Source: Caldisericaceae bacterium (GTDB lineage: Bacteria > Calditrichota > Calditrichia > Calditrichales > Calditrichaceae). Taken from it: DNA of 7,015 bases. The stretch lies in the NCBI GenBank assembly GCA_021160885.1, contig JAGHBR010000104.1, forward strand, positions 1 through 7,015. Direction: 5' to 3'. Below are positions 1 to 5,063 of this stretch, piece by piece; the stretch's first letter is position 1; every line of letters begins with the position of its first letter. A program made the translations under genes and the position numbers. A model generated the notes under the pieces. That model had not been told where the DNA came from. It made no database searches and saw nothing but the letters and a program-made list of their open reading frames with translations.

Positions 1-1
1 C

Positions 2-184
2 ATGTTGTTTTTTAAGGACTTAACGCACTTTCCTGTTCAAGATGGGTTAAGATTTCAGAAAAATAAAATATTTGGTAATGTAATCAAAATAAACTATATT
101 AGCGGTCACTTAAACGAAGGTTCTTCAGTGCATTTTAAAAATCCTGTACCAGTCGAGGTAAGGATTCCTGCCTATTGGCTTTGA
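2..184 (+). CDS. Uncertain reading-frame end, hypothetical protein
   Basis: An open frame of 60 codons begins one base from the window edge and ends in TGA at 182-184. I do not recognise the protein. It has no clear motif; the last 20 residues are proline- and aromatic-rich (VPVEVRIPAYWL at the end) and could be the tail of a larger protein that starts outside the window. No ribosome binding site can be judged because the upstream DNA is missing. A 6-bp hairpin (TTGGCT 175-180 with AGCCAA 187-192) spans the stop codon, which would suit a gene end, although no T-run follows. Against it, the codons are AT-rich and unremarkable, and a frame of this length can occur by chance. It could equally be noncoding. 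Confidence 0.22.
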   Translation: MLFFKDLTHFPVQDGLRFQKNKIFGNVIKINYISGHLNEGSSVHFKNPVPVEVRIPAYWL

Positions 185-229
185 TTAGCCAACGACCCCA
201 AGGATTAAAAATTCACCGTTGAATAAAAC

Positions 230-287
230 AGTTGAGCTTTTCAACTTAGTTTTCCAATGGAAAAATCATTGGATCAATTGGATTTTT
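230..287 (+). promoter_or_regulatory. Structured 5' leader of the DEAD-box helicase gene
   Basis: Three inverted repeats lie just upstream of the helicase start. Hairpin A pairs AGTTGA (230-235) with TCAACT (241-246) around a 5-nt loop. Hairpin B pairs CCAATG (254-259) with CATTGG (267-272). Hairpin C pairs AAAAATC (261-267) with GATTTTT (281-287) and extends inward through ATTG/CAAT (268-271 with 275-278). B and C share bases and cannot form together. The block ends about 22 nt before the ATG, close to the ribosome binding site. Cold-shock helicase mRNAs are known for long structured leaders, so a regulatory role is possible, but the stems are AT-rich and weak. No convincing promoter was found here. 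Confidence 0.35.
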
Positions 288-309
288 ACAAATTTAAAGA
301 AAGAGAGTT

Positions 310-1893
310 ATGGAACAAACTAAGACTTTTAATGATTTCGGATTGTCGCCCCACCTGTTAGAAGCGATTGATCAAAAAGGCTTTGAAACACCGACAGACA
401 TTCAATCATTAACCATTCCTTTAATGTTGGAAGATGATTCTAATATTATTGCACAGGCACAAACTGGTACTGGAAAAACCGCAGCCTTTGGCCTGCCCTT
501 GATCGAAATGATCGAACCTGAATTAAAACCCGTTCAGGCTTTGATATTGGTGCCTACCAGAGAATTAGCCATTCAGGTAGCCGAGGAAATTGATTCCTTA
601 AAAGGCAATAAAAATTTAGAGATTGTACCTATTTATGGTGGGCAATCCATTGAACCACAATTAAAAAGATTAAAACGAGGTGTGCACATTGTGGTGGGCA
701 CTCCGGGACGCGTAATAGATCATATTAACCGTGGTTCCTTAAAATTGGATCAAATTAAGCAGCTTATTTTAGATGAAGCGGATGAAATGTTGAACATGGG
801 TTTTATTGAGGATATGGAAGAGATTATGCGCCATACCAATTCCGAAAAACGCACCTTGCTTTTTTCGGCGACCATGCCGCCACGAATTAAACAGCTGGCC
901 AAAAAATACATGAATGATTACCAGATGGTTAAAGCCAAAAGGGAAGAGTTGATGCCGCAGCAAACCGATCAGCTTTATTACGAAGTCCGTGTTTCGGAAA
1001 AGTTTCGGGCGCTGAGTCGGATTATCGATTTTGAAGATCAGTTTTACGGCCTGGTTTTCTGTAAAACCAGGAAGGATGCTGGTGAACTGGCTGAAAAGCT
1101 GGTAGAAAATGGTTACAATGCCGAAGCTATTCATGGCGAAATTTCTCAGGCCCAGCGCGAACGCAGCCTCAATCGCTTTAAAAAGCGCAAAGTGACAATT
1201 CTGGTGGCAACCGATGTTGCGGCGCGAGGTATTGACGTTAATGATCTGACTCATGTTGTGAACTACGCCTTGCCTCAAGACCCGGAATCTTATGTGCATC
1301 GCATTGGCCGCACAGGAAGAGCCGGCAAAGGCGGTACCGCCATCACCTTTGTTACACCGGGAGAAACACGTCGTTTTCAGAGCATTCAACAAATGACAGG
1401 TAAAAAGATTTACCGGGCTAAACTGCCCAAAACCGGAGACATTATCAGAGCTAAAAAAGATAAAATTAATTCGGAATTAGTCCGTTTGTCTGAAAATAAA
1501 CTAAATAATGACTTCAAAGAATGGGCCAATGAGTTGCTTGAAAACAACGAGCCTGCAGAAGTCTTAGCTGCTGTATTGCAACTGAGTTTTGAAAAAAAAT
1601 TAAATCCTAAAAATTTTAGCGAAATCGATGCCGGTGAAAATAAATTAACTGCAAAAAACAAAAATGGGCGGGCCCGATTGTTTATTTCCATGGGCCGAAA
1701 TGACGATTTAACTCCCCAAAAACTGGTAAAACTGATTAGCAGTAAAACCGATGTGAAATCAAGGCAGATAAGCGAGGTAAAAGTTAAGGACGATTTCTCC
1801 TTTGTCACTGTTCCAATGGATCGGGCCATGAAAATAATCGCCAGGTTTAAAGACCGCAACGGAAAACGCCTGGCAACTTTTGCCAAAAATTAA
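310..1893 (+). CDS. DEAD-box ATP-dependent RNA helicase, CsdA/DeaD type with DbpA-like tail
   Basis: An ATP-driven RNA helicase that remodels short RNA duplexes in the cytoplasm; relatives act in ribosome assembly, cold adaptation and mRNA turnover. All core motifs are present in order: Q motif (F7 to about P37), motif I AQTGTGKT (50-57), Ia PTRELA (82-87), TPGR (131-134), II DEAD (155-158), III SAT (186-188), IV LVFCKTR (248-254), V ATDVAARGID (300-309) and VI HRIGRTGR (330-337). After a charged helical linker (about 375-450), residues 454-527 match the small RRM-like DbpA RNA-binding domain, as in CsdA and B. subtilis CshA/YxiN relatives. The length (527 aa) falls between DbpA (about 460) and E. 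coli DeaD (about 630). The start is supported by the Q-motif distance and a purine-rich AAAGAAAGAGAG stretch 4-15 nt upstream. An A8 run at 1592-1599 lies in the linker. It appears to be a single-gene unit. The family call is certain; whether it is the deaD or cshA orthologue is not. Confidence 0.96.
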   Translation: MEQTKTFNDFGLSPHLLEAIDQKGFETPTDIQSLTIPLMLEDDSNIIAQAQTGTGKTAAFGLPLIEMIEPELKPVQALILVPTRELAIQVAEEIDSLKGNKNLEIVPIYGGQSIEPQLKRLKRGVHIVVGTPGRVIDHINRGSLKLDQIKQLILDEADEMLNMGFIEDMEEIMRHTNSEKRTLLFSATMPPRIKQLAKKYMNDYQMVKAKREELMPQQTDQLYYEVRVSEKFRALSRIIDFEDQFYGLVFCKTRKDAGELAEKLVENGYNAEAIHGEISQAQRERSLNRFKKRKVTILVATDVAARGIDVNDLTHVVNYALPQDPESYVHRIGRTGRAGKGGTAITFVTPGETRRFQSIQQMTGKKIYRAKLPKTGDIIRAKKDKINSELVRLSENKLNNDFKEWANELLENNEPAEVLAAVLQLSFEKKLNPKNFSEIDAGENKLTAKNKNGRARLFISMGRNDDLTPQKLVKLISSKTDVKSRQISEVKVKDDFSFVTVPMDRAMKIIARFKDRNGKRLATFAKN

Positions 1894-1949
1894 GGGGGCT
1901 TCAGCTGCAGACCAATTGGTAGCCTTTAAAGTACACGTTTCTCTCAAAA

Positions 1950-1986
1950 AATGTTGACTTTTGAGTGTTAAATTATAAATGAGTTC
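1950..1986 (+). repeat. Dispersed AT-rich intergenic repeat, copy 1
   Basis: This 37-nt stretch aligns without gaps to 4851-4887, with 31 of 37 positions identical by hand alignment (both begin AATGTTGA and end in GTTC). Both copies lie in the same orientation in intergenic DNA, tens of bases past the end of a + strand gene. No ORF or clear hairpin is associated. It looks like a member of a small dispersed noncoding repeat family. Confidence 0.45.
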
Positions 1987-2051
1987 CAAATTTGGATTTT
2001 ACTGAAAACTGGACAGCAGTTTGAAGCCATTAAGCAGACTAAAAACTTTGC

Positions 2052-2080
2052 TTGACAATAATAGTTGGACTGGCTAAATT
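2052..2080 (+). promoter_or_regulatory. Sigma-70-type promoter for the tRNA-like/SRP RNA unit
   Basis: A perfect -35 box TTGACA (2052-2057), an exact 17-bp spacer and a -10 box TAAATT (2075-2080, 4 of 6 matches). Transcription would start near 2087, about 6 nt before the acceptor stem of the tRNA-like element. This is the layout typical of stable-RNA promoters. The -10 box sits inside a perfect palindrome, GCTAAATTAGC (2073-2083), which may be coincidental or a protein-binding site. The tRNA-like element, the SRP RNA and, by readthrough, dnaX-ybaB-recR could all depend on it. Confidence 0.6.
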
Positions 2081-2092
2081 AGCATGCTTATA

Positions 2093-2162
2093 GGAGCTAA
2101 GGTTTTGGTTTGGAGGGCCTGACTAAACTGTCAGCATTACGGTTCGAATCCGTGTAGCTCCG
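2093..2162 (+). tRNA. Degenerate tRNA-like element (pseudo-tRNA) directly upstream of SRP RNA
   Basis: A 70-nt sequence that folds as a reduced cloverleaf. The acceptor stem is perfect (GGAGCTA 2093-2099 with TAGCTCC 2155-2161, discriminator G2162). The T arm is canonical: 5-bp stem 2138-2142/2150-2154 and loop TTCGAAT. The rest is irregular. The possible D stem 2102-2105/2115-2118 has one G-C and three G-U pairs. Position 8 is A rather than T, and position 14 is T rather than A. Position 26 is missing. The anticodon arm CTGAC/GTCAG (2119-2123/2130-2134) has a 6-nt loop, TAAACT, instead of 7, so no anticodon can be assigned. The variable loop is 3 nt. CCA is not encoded. G73 and the GGAG start recall tRNA-Ser, but there is no long variable arm. 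In B. subtilis a tRNA-Ser precedes the SRP RNA and dnaX, so this may be its decayed counterpart. Alternatively it is a processing signal for the SRP RNA. Confidence 0.5.
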
Positions 2163-2164
2163 CT

Positions 2165-2262
2165 TTGCCAGGTCCCGCGCAATAGGGCGGCGCCGAACCC
2201 CGTCAGGTCCGGAAGGAAGCAGCGGTAAGTGCTATTCCTATGTGCCGCGGGTAACCTGGCAA
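2165..2262 (+). ncRNA. ffs: Signal recognition particle RNA, small bacterial (4.5S) type
   Basis: The RNA scaffold of the signal recognition particle, which binds Ffh and docks ribosomes making membrane proteins at FtsY. The Ffh-binding domain IV is fully recognisable: GTCAGG (2202-2207), TCC-GGAA-GGA with the GGAA tetraloop at 2211-2214, then AGCAGC (2218-2223). This matches the core of the E. coli RNA as I remember it. The rod is closed by TTGCCAGGT (2165-2173) with ACCTGGCAA (2254-2262) and CCCGCG (2174-2179) with CGCGGG (2246-2251); ATAGG (2182-2186) pairs with CCTAT (2237-2241). At about 98 nt it lacks an Alu domain. It begins two bases after the tRNA-like element and lies just before dnaX, a common bacterial order. 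A dnaX reading frame extended upstream would run into its 3' end, so that extension is not real. Confidence 0.96.
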
Positions 2263-2268
2263 TTTTTT
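2246..2268 (+). terminator. Intrinsic terminator formed by the SRP RNA closing stem
   Basis: The 3' strand of the long SRP closing stem (up to 15 bp in two blocks, pairing with 2165-2179) is followed at once by TTTTTT (2263-2268). Stem plus T-run is a standard intrinsic terminator, although the stem closes only after the whole RNA is made, so it may be leaky. dnaX starts 34 bp after the T-run with no clear promoter of its own. Some readthrough is therefore likely. Confidence 0.6.
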
Positions 2269-2301
2269 ATGACAGGTAAAGATTTTAAAGATCGGTTACA
2301 A

Positions 2302-3867
2302 ATGTCTTACGTAGTTATTGCACGCAGGTATCGCCCCCAAACTTTTGATGATGTAATCGGGCAGGAACATGTTTCTAAAACATTGGCTAATGCCATTGCC
2401 AATGGTCGAATTGCCCATGCCTACATCTTTTCCGGGCCCAGAGGAGTTGGTAAAACAACCACCGCCCGCATTTTAGCTAAAGCCGTAAATTGTGAAAAAG
2501 GGCCTACGCCTACACCCTGCAACCAATGCGCTTCTTGTGAATCGATTACAAAAGGCAATGCCCTTGATGTTCATGAAATTGACGGCGCCTCCAATCGCGG
2601 TATTGACGAAATCCGTAATCTGCGCGAAAAAATTCGATTTGCGCCTTCCATGGGTAAATATCGGGTTTACATTATTGATGAAGTGCACATGCTGACCAAA
2701 GAAGCTTTTAATGCGCTGCTAAAAACCCTGGAAGAGCCGCCTGAACATGTCATTTTTATTTTTGCTACAACAGAAATCCATCGCGTGCCACCGACCATCC
2801 TCTCTCGTTGCCAGCGGTTTGATTTTAGACGGATGCCTGTTAAAACCATTATGGAACACTTAAAGAAAATTTGTCAGGCTGAGAACATTAATATTGAAGG
2901 CGAAGCCCTTTTGCAAATTGCCAAAAAAGCAGATGGCTCAATGCGCGATTCACAAAGCATTCTGGATCAACTAATTTCTTACTCGGGCAACCAGATTACC
3001 TTCGAAAACGTAGCCCAGGCCTTGGGTGTGATTCATCAGGACGAATTTTTTAATCTTACTGAGGACATTCGTAAAGGCGATGTTAAAAATATCATTTTAA
3101 CGGCCAATCGAATTTTTCAGACCGGTTATGATTTAAATGAATTCTTACTTGGTTTGGAAGAACATTTCAGAAATATTTTGGTATTAAAGGCCACAGGTAC
3201 CACGGAGCTCTTGGATACTTCCGAAGTGTATCTGGAAAGATATAAACAATTGGCCCGGGAAATTTCAGAAAACGATCTGATCGCTTATTTAAAAAGCCTG
3301 GGTGAAACGATTAACGTGGTTAAAAGCAGTCAACAGCCGCAATTAAAATTTGAACTTGGCCTGGTCAAATTGGCCAAATTGCCTAAAACAGCGCAAATTG
3401 AACAGATTCTTGAAAATTTAAATCTGCTAAAAAAAAAAGCACCTGACACCGTAGCTCGCGATCCGCATTCTGCTTACACCGCTTCTCAAGAGCCTGCCAA
3501 AAGCATTGATTTAAATGCCATTCAACAGCAATGGGAAACCTTTTGCAAAAAGATTGAACCAGAACGCCCCTCGTTTGCATCGGTTTTACAGAATGCCGTT
3601 TTAACAAATTTTGAAGACGATAAATTGATTATTACTTTGGGGGTTGAGGGGAACATCATCGGCAGCCACCGCTACTGGTTAGAAAATCAACTATCTGAGT
3701 TTTTACAAACTTCTCTTCGCCTTGAAATTAAAATTAAGCAAGAAAAGCAAAAGGCTAAAAAAACGGAAGAGACGGCAGCCACCAAAGAAGAAATCATGAA
3801 AAAAATTCAATCCAGATCAGAAAATGTTCGTAAATTAATTGACGAATTTGATCTGGAAGTGATGTAA
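2302..3867 (+). CDS. dnaX: DNA polymerase III clamp-loader subunit DnaX (tau, probable gamma by slippage)
   Basis: The AAA+ ATPase subunit of the replicative clamp loader; it loads the beta clamp and, as tau, tethers polymerase cores and the helicase. Seen in the sequence: the family-typical start MSYVVIARRYRPQTFDDVIGQ; Walker A GPRGVGKT (45-52); zinc-binding Cys 64, 73, 76 and 79; Walker B IIDE (124-127); sensor 1 around T156-T157; the SRC motif with Arg169; and sensor 2 GSMRD (212-216). Domain III runs to about residue 365, then a variable C-terminal tau region to 521. I chose ATG 2302 because it gives the conserved N-terminus. Upstream ATGs in frame lie in or against the SRP RNA (the frame reaches back to 2242). 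The start has no strong Shine-Dalgarno. An A10 tract (3429-3438, Lys377-379) lies at the domain III/IV border, where slippage would truncate the protein. ybaB follows after 15 bp and recR after it. Confidence 0.96.
   Translation: MSYVVIARRYRPQTFDDVIGQEHVSKTLANAIANGRIAHAYIFSGPRGVGKTTTARILAKAVNCEKGPTPTPCNQCASCESITKGNALDVHEIDGASNRGIDEIRNLREKIRFAPSMGKYRVYIIDEVHMLTKEAFNALLKTLEEPPEHVIFIFATTEIHRVPPTILSRCQRFDFRRMPVKTIMEHLKKICQAENINIEGEALLQIAKKADGSMRDSQSILDQLISYSGNQITFENVAQALGVIHQDEFFNLTEDIRKGDVKNIILTANRIFQTGYDLNEFLLGLEEHFRNILVLKATGTTELLDTSEVYLERYKQLAREISENDLIAYLKSLGETINVVKSSQQPQLKFELGLVKLAKLPKTAQIEQILENLNLLKKKAPDTVARDPHSAYTASQEPAKSIDLNAIQQQWETFCKKIEPERPSFASVLQNAVLTNFEDDKLIITLGVEGNIIGSHRYWLENQLSEFLQTSLRLEIKIKQEKQKAKKTEETAATKEEIMKKIQSRSENVRKLIDEFDLEVM
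3429..3454 (+). promoter_or_regulatory. Probable dnaX slippage site (A10 tract with stops in both other frames)
   Basis: Ten consecutive A residues (3429-3438) span the end of Leu376 and codons Lys377-379. Shifting -1, or an mRNA with one extra A, reads Ser-Thr and then TGA at 3444-3446, giving 381 aa. Shifting +1, or one A fewer, reads His-Leu-Thr-Pro and then TAG at 3452-3454, giving 383 aa. Either product keeps the ATPase and oligomerisation domains and loses the tau tail, which defines gamma. Thermus dnaX uses an A9 tract with RNA polymerase slippage, and E. coli uses ribosomal -1 shifting. I see no upstream SD-like element or strong downstream hairpin, so transcriptional slippage is favoured. 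Confidence 0.6.
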
Positions 3868-3882
3868 AACAGGAGAAAAACT

Positions 3883-4221
3883 ATGCTGGATATGAATAAT
3901 ATTTTAAAACAAGCACAAAAAATGCAGGAAGAAATGAAAAAAGTTCAGGATTCGCTGGCTAACGTTACAGTTGAAGGGAGTGCTGGCGGTGGAATGGTAA
4001 AAGCCATAGCCAATTGCAAATTAGAAGTGCTTTCGGTTAAGATTGAACCTGATGTGTTAAAAGAAGAAGATCAGGAGATGTTAGAAGACCTGATTGTAGC
4101 TGCTGTGAATCAGGCCATTAAAAATGCCCAAAAGCGGGCTGAAGAAGAAATGAAAAAAGTAACCGGCGGTTTATTGGGAAACCTTAATTTACCAGATGGC
4201 TTTAAATTTCCGGGAATGTAA
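3883..4221 (+). CDS. YbaB/EbfC family nucleoid-associated protein
   Basis: A 112-aa homodimeric DNA-binding protein of the YbaB/EbfC family. Relatives bind DNA with little sequence preference and help compact the nucleoid or affect gene expression. Seen: an N-terminal amphipathic coiled-coil helix rich in Met, Gln, Lys and Glu (about 1-27, NILKQAQKMQEEMKKVQ); a central beta region with the family's glycine-rich turn GSAGGGMVKA (32-41); the LEVLSVKI and D-x5-E-x3-LEDLIVAAVNQA segment (47-80); and a C-terminal tail GGLLGNLNLPDGFKFPGM typical of the family. The length is normal (100-115 aa). ATG 3883 has an AGGAG at 3871-3875, 7 nt upstream; the in-frame ATG at 3892 is too far from it. It lies 15 bp after dnaX and 2 bp before recR, the conserved dnaX-ybaB-recR order. 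Confidence 0.95.
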   Translation: MLDMNNILKQAQKMQEEMKKVQDSLANVTVEGSAGGGMVKAIANCKLEVLSVKIEPDVLKEEDQEMLEDLIVAAVNQAIKNAQKRAEEEMKKVTGGLLGNLNLPDGFKFPGM

Positions 4222-4223
4222 TA

Positions 4224-4835
4224 ATGCGCGAGCTGGGTATTTCGGTTTTAGATGAATTGATTGCGCATTTAGCACGTTTGCCGGGCATTGGCTTTAAAAC
4301 AGCCCAGCGCCTGGCTATTTTTATCCTTAAAAGTCCGGATGAATACGCACAGCAACTGGCCCAGGCCATCCTTGATGTTAAACTTAAAACCCACCTGTGT
4401 AAAAGATGCTTTAATGTCGCTGAAGATGAATATTGCAGAATCTGTTCCGATCCTAAACGCGATGTACATAAAATTTGCGTGGTCGAAGATATAGTAGATG
4501 TGATGGCGATTGAAGAGACGCACACCTACAATGGTCTTTATCATGTTTTGGGAGGCGTTATTTCGCCGTTAGCCGGTGTGAATCCGGAAGACCTGAACAT
4601 TCGTCCCCTGCTTGAGCGTGTGAAAAACGAACCGATTGAGGAGATCATTCTGGCATTAAATCCCAGCACCGAAGCGGAGACGACTATTATCTATTTAACG
4701 CGCCTGCTGCGTGATACCAATGTGCAGATAAGTCGACTGGCCAGCGGTGTACCTATGGGTTCGCATTTAGAATATTTAGATGGCGCAACCATAGGCATGG
4801 CTATCCAAGCCAGACAAAAAATTGATAAGGAGTAA
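4224..4835 (+). CDS. recR: Recombination mediator protein RecR
   Basis: RecR works with RecO (and RecF) to load RecA on SSB-coated gapped DNA. The 203-aa length is normal. Domains in order: helix-hairpin-helix LPGIGFKTAQRLA (19-31); zinc finger with Cys59, 62, 71 and 74; Toprim domain from ICVVED (84-89) through the acidic NPSTEAE segment (146-152); and the C-terminal Walker-B-like stretch SRLASGVPMGSHLEYLD (170-186). His181 stands where many RecR proteins have Asp or Glu (GxDLEY), and S148 and A151 differ from the frequent NPTxEGE. These are mild variations in an otherwise standard protein. The ATG lies 2 nt after the ybaB stop (TAATAATG) with no clear Shine-Dalgarno, so translation is probably coupled to ybaB. 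It is the last gene of the + strand cluster. Confidence 0.96.
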   Translation: MRELGISVLDELIAHLARLPGIGFKTAQRLAIFILKSPDEYAQQLAQAILDVKLKTHLCKRCFNVAEDEYCRICSDPKRDVHKICVVEDIVDVMAIEETHTYNGLYHVLGGVISPLAGVNPEDLNIRPLLERVKNEPIEEIILALNPSTEAETTIIYLTRLLRDTNVQISRLASGVPMGSHLEYLDGATIGMAIQARQKIDKE

Positions 4836-4850
4836 AACACCCTTCTAATG

Positions 4851-4887
4851 AATGTTGAATTTTGAGTTTTGAATTTTGAATGTGTTC
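4851..4887 (+). repeat. Dispersed AT-rich intergenic repeat, copy 2
   Basis: Partner of 1950-1986 (31 of 37 identical). It also contains an internal direct repeat, TTGAATTTTGA at 4855-4865 and 4869-4879, suggesting growth by slippage of a short TTGAATTT unit. It begins 15 nt after the recR stop. The flanks carry complementary CACCC (4838-4842) and GGGTG (4889-4893), which could form a loose stem around it. Confidence 0.45.
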
Positions 4888-4971
4888 TGGGTGAAATATC
4901 GCTAAATTGGATTCTTTGTTGTTAGGCAAGAAATTTAAAAATATAATCTTTTATTAAAGCAGTTGCCACCC

Positions 4972-4992
4972 AAAAAGTAGAAATTGATCTAC
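4972..4992 (-). terminator. Weak intrinsic terminator for the minus-strand operon
   Basis: Read on the minus strand: GTAGA (4992-4988), a 6-nt loop, TCTAC (4981-4977), then TTTTT (4976-4972). It lies 71 bp downstream of the MBL-hydrolase stop and in the correct orientation. The 5-bp stem with only two G-C pairs is weak, so the call is tentative. The rest of the 4836-5063 spacer shows only repeats and AT-rich DNA. Confidence 0.35.
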
Positions 4993-5012
4993 AAAAAGAA
5001 TGGTTCACTTTT

Positions 5013-5045
5013 ACTCTTATACCCTTAACCCTTAAACTCTTATAC
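5013..5045. repeat. Short nested direct repeats (ACTCTTATAC and CCCTTAA)
   Basis: ACTCTTATAC occurs at 5013-5022 and 5036-5045. Between them CCCTTAA is repeated in tandem (5022-5028 and 5029-5035). The block ends 18 bp from the stop of the MBL-hydrolase gene. It appears to be a degenerate mini-satellite; no function is apparent. Confidence 0.45.
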
Positions 5046-5063
5046 TATTTATGGCCGTGTAGC

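Noticed and set aside
769..1392. Long open frame on the minus strand inside the helicase gene (207 codons)
   Set aside because: It is antisense to a fully motif-bearing DEAD-box gene, has no recognisable protein features, and contains long Cys/Phe-rich stretches typical of a shadow frame.
1894..1930. Terminator after the helicase gene from GGCT...AGCC with inner ACCAATTGGT
   Set aside because: The stems are short and branched, and only TTTAAA follows; not strong enough to call.
1954..1979. Possible promoter TTGACT with TATAAA upstream of the SRP unit
   Set aside because: The spacer is only 14 bp, and the stretch belongs to the dispersed repeat; the 2052-2080 promoter is much better placed and spaced.
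2093..2162. Functional selenocysteine or suppressor tRNA
   Set aside because: There is no long variable arm, no extended acceptor stem, no TCA anticodon and no 7-nt anticodon loop, so a decoding role cannot be supported.
2242..2301. Upstream extension of dnaX by 20 codons
   Set aside because: It overlaps the conserved SRP RNA stem and its T-run, and DnaX proteins begin at the MSYxVxARxxRPxxF segment encoded from 2302.
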